Shown here: in pieces, positions 35,957-38,710 of the stretch
How positions within the stretch are numbered: position 1 is the stretch's first letter
Layout: each line of letters begins with the position of its first letter
Source: a virus
IMG/VR virus record: IMGVR_UViG_3300032249_000960
Span: 1 to 38,710 of that record
Length of the DNA: 38,710 bases
Direction: 5' to 3' (one strand)
Notes under the pieces: generated by a model
What the model saw: the letters and a program-made list of their open reading frames with translations, nothing else
Told to the model about the DNA's origin: nothing
The model's database searches: none
Translations under genes and position numbers: made by a program

Positions 35957-38695
35957 CAGGCGTTGCCAGAGCCGAACACGAAAGCACCGGGGTTGCGAAC
36001 ACCAAAGTCCACATCCTGGAAAGCCACGATGCGAGTGGTGCCCTTGGTGCTGTTGCTGTAGGGATCGACGGTGATGTCGACGCCGGACCAGAAGCCGAAG
36101 ATGGCCTGGCTGAAGTCGCCGAAGATCACGTTCGAGCCGATCAGCTGGTTCGACACGCGAGCGCCGTAACCGTTGACCTCGTTGTTCTCCCAGATGAACC
36201 GCTCGCTGTTGGTGTTGCGCAGGGTCTGCTTCAGAGCACCGCGAACGTGAGCGTTACCCACATAGAACATCGAATCCACGTCCAGGTTGGCCACCGAGAC
36301 GGTGGTCTCCATGTTGACGTAGTCGGCGAAGGTGCCGAAGTAGTAGGTGGTGCCGTCGATGGACTTGTTGGTATCAGCGTTGCTGGCCAGGGTCTCCGAG
36401 CCAACACCGGTGATGTTCTTGATACCCAGCAGAGCGGAGGAACCACCCAGGCCGTAGATGCCGGAGTAGTCGATCGCCAGGGCGATGGACTCAGCCAGGT
36501 CAGCGCGAACCATGGCCTCGACATCCATCGAAGCCTGCTGCATCAGGCGACGGGTGATGTCAACGAAACCGCCCAGCGACTTGGGGGTCATCGAGATCTG
36601 ACCCAGGGTCATTGCGCTCTCGGTGACGGCGACGTCCTCACCCACCCAGTAGGCGGTGGTGGCGCCGGTCTTCTTGGGGATGTCCACGTTGCCGACCAGG
36701 CCGGTCAGCGTGGTGACATTCAGGCCCAGCAGGGCGGAGCGGTTGCGAACCAGATCGATGAACGAACCGGTCAGCAGTTGGGTGTCGACCAGGTAACCAC
36801 CGGCCGTGGCGGTGCCGACGCTTTGGCTACGAACAGCAGGAGCGGACAGCACATCCCAGGGCATCACAACGCCCTTGGCAGCGCGGCCGAGCTTGCCTTC
36901 AGCAGCCTTGGAGCACTCGATCTCGAAAGCAGCAGCTTCACGAGCGGAGCGGTCGGTGGGATCAGCCAGGTGACGAATCACGTTCATCAGGCTGTAGCGC
37001 TTGACCTCTTGCTGAGTCAGGCCGATGGCAGCGGCGCCGTCATCGTGAATGCGGCCCTGGAATTCCTTGCGGCTGCGGCCGAGTTGGGTCAGGACGGCCT
37101 CGCGAGCCTGATCGACAGAAGCGTCGTCGTTGATCAGCTTGTCAGCCAGCTCAGCGCCGACCTGATGCTGTTCGCACATAGCGCGAATGGTGGCAACCCG
37201 ATCGCGCTCAGCAGCCCGAGCGGCGGATTGCACCTCTTTGATGTCGATGGATTGTTCCATTGTTGAGGGCACAGGTTGTTTTTCAGTACCGCGCTCGGCG
37301 GACTGCTCGTGGTCAAGCATAACGTCAGCAGCTTCTACAACATCAAGGGCACGTCCGAGGCCAACCGATTGATCAGCCGGAACGCTTACAGATGATACTT
37401 CCAGTACATTCCATTTTGTAACGAGGAAGTCACCATCTGACGATTCGCGGACATCTGCAATTTCATACGCAAAAGACACATTGCGAACGATTCCTGCTTC
37501 GATGTCACGGCGGCGCTTGTACTCTTCGGTGCCCTTCTCCATTGTGTTCGGGCTCCACTTGACGGTCGCATAAAGCCGGCGGTCGTCGCCCAGCCAGGCT
37601 TTCTCGGCCACGCCCAGCACCACATCGCGGTTGTGGTTCCACAGCCAGGCACCACCGTCGTTCATTCGGCTCAGGTCCATCGACTCAGTGTCATGCACCA
37701 GCACCTCACGCCCCCACCAACGCTCCACCGGAGCCTCGGAGCTGAACGAGAAGGTCAGCCGATCGTCAGCCTTCTCCTCGACACGCATGCCCTGAGCGAC
37801 CTCGCGCTTCAGGCCTTCCTTGTTGATCCGCTTCAGATCAAGTTTCATGACACGCTCCCCGGTGGCCTCCTCGAAAAGGATTGGCTGGTAGTCATTGTCA
37901 TCCAACCACTGCCTTGCCTCGGATACTGTAAAGCGAGAGGCATCAAATCGAATTGCCTGTAGGCGAACGGGATCGCCTTCGTTGATGCCATAAATTGCGT
38001 CGATTCCAGCGCCGAAGTCATCGTTGACGCGGCGGAAGCGCTCGAACATGTCCGGGTCGAGCAGCCGAGCTGCGTGCTCGTTCGGGTAAGGCCGCCCCTC
38101 CTCGCCATCAATCGGTTGGATCTTGGTGAGTGTGCTGAACCGGTGGCCAACCATCACCTCGGTTGCCTGCCCCTCGCGGTAGACGCGGATCAATGCGGCC
38201 GGGTCCTCTTCGGTGGCATCGATGCTGAACTCGCTGTCAGGCACACCCAAAGTGCCTTCGCGCATGATGTGCTCGATTCGTCCACGAGCCCGACCGCCAC
38301 TCGAGTTCCAGCTGACAAAATCTCCCTCTTTCAGTTCGTCGGGAGCGGCGCGAAGTTCCATAGAGCGTTCTTGTGCTGCCTTGATGCTATCGGCCTTCGC
38401 ATCACTCCACCTTTTCCCTGCATCACCGCCCCAAGCAGCCCAAGCCACACGACCTGGTGAGGGATAGCCGTCCTCGTCAGGACTGAAGCCCTGGCCCTGT
38501 TTATCCACCTCGTGCCGGGCGAACCATGCCGACATGGTGATCACGGTGTCAGCACTGAGCTCGTCACCGCTCAGGATCTGCCGGGCCCGGGTGGCGGCCA
38601 CATCGGTGCCACCATCGCGCCCCTCTTCTTTCCATGCCTGATAGCGCTCAGCCTCCTCGCGCATGCCCTCGGTAGGCATCAGGTCGATCTCGACC
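35956..38695 (-). CDS. prohead protease fused to HK97-type major capsid protein, 5' end cut
   Basis: At least 907 residues from ATG 38679, but the frame is open to the window end and homologues start upstream, so the N-terminus is missing. Order: RYQAWKEEGRDGGTDVAATR leader (1-95); Tudor/DUF2945-like GDFVSWNSSGGRARGRIEHI (about 117-175); S78 protease about 290-450 with WNHNRDVVLG (H near 348), VRNVSFAYEI (S near 400), EVSSVSVPADQ; helical delta-like scaffold about 475-610; capsid fold from ATAGGYLVDTQLLTG (about 626) with YWVGEDVAVTESAMTLGQIS to the end. In HK97 these are separate genes 4 and 5; here one chain must be cut to release capsid protein. Followed by small head genes, one-base overlap. 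Confidence 0.88.
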
Positions 38696-38710
38696 AGATC
38701 GGAAGAGCAC
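38696..38710 (+). other. Illumina adapter remnant
   Basis: The last 15 bases, AGATCGGAAGAGCAC, equal the start of the Illumina TruSeq adapter. They are not phage sequence. The real sequence ends at about 38695. Confidence 0.93.

Noticed and set aside
36247-37266. 339-residue rightward ORF opposite the capsid gene
   Set aside because: Antisense to the HK97 capsid fold; Gly/His/Asp-rich composition typical of reverse shadows.
1-38710. CRISPR arrays, tRNA or rRNA genes
   Set aside because: No regularly spaced direct repeats and no cloverleaf-like or ribosomal sequence was recognised on reading; tRNAscan-SE would settle the tRNA question.

Overview
The window is part of a lambda-like, long-tailed (siphovirus) phage genome with an HK97-type capsid gene. 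No host gene is visible. The contig is incomplete at both ends: the primase/helicase gene runs off base 1, and the capsid protease fusion runs off the right end, where the last 15 bases are an Illumina adapter remnant. Terminase, portal and a convincing repressor are missing and probably lie outside. The ThyX signature variant, the tail-fibre N-terminus and the endolysin architecture suggest a cyanobacterial (picocyanobacterial) host; this is inference from remembered family patterns, not a search.

Layout. (1) 1-5260, replication: a leftward prim-pol/helicase; a rightward group of a zinc-binding peptide, a secreted RlpA-like protein, a DnaQ-type exonuclease and two tiny overlapping ORFs; then a leftward SF2 helicase and VRR-NUC nuclease. 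(2) 5242-5276: a divergent promoter with a perfect inverted repeat that could switch the helicase operon and the rightward early operon. (3) 5291-7690: recombination/ssDNA cassette (RecE-type nuclease, probable ssDNA-binding proteins), closed by a terminator. (4) 7693-13877: a packed train of over twenty small rightward genes linked by 4- or 8-base ATGA-type overlaps, including two RNA polymerase alpha-CTD-like helix-hairpin-helix proteins, tiny membrane proteins, a zinc-ribbon/HTH protein and a dNMP kinase. (5) 13775-19425, leftward: HNH nuclease, ThyX, dCTP deaminase, two-domain endolysin, holin-like protein with a possible -1 frameshift, small late proteins and a tyrosine integrase, with a rightward HNH gene inserted. 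(6) 19446-35956, leftward tail and neck module: S74 tail fibre, J, I, K, L, M, tape measure, frameshifted G/GT chaperones, major tail protein, tail terminator, connectors. (7) 35956-38695: prohead protease fused to major capsid protein.

How it works together. The rightward early operon and the leftward late operon converge at 13.8 kb, on a perfect 9-bp inverted repeat. dCTP deaminase, ThyX and dNMP kinase together could turn dCTP into dTDP for replication. Helicase, VRR-NUC, DnaQ-type exonuclease, RecE-type nuclease and primase/helicase form the DNA replication and recombination set. The integrase points to a temperate or formerly temperate phage, but no attP or classical repressor can be recognised here.
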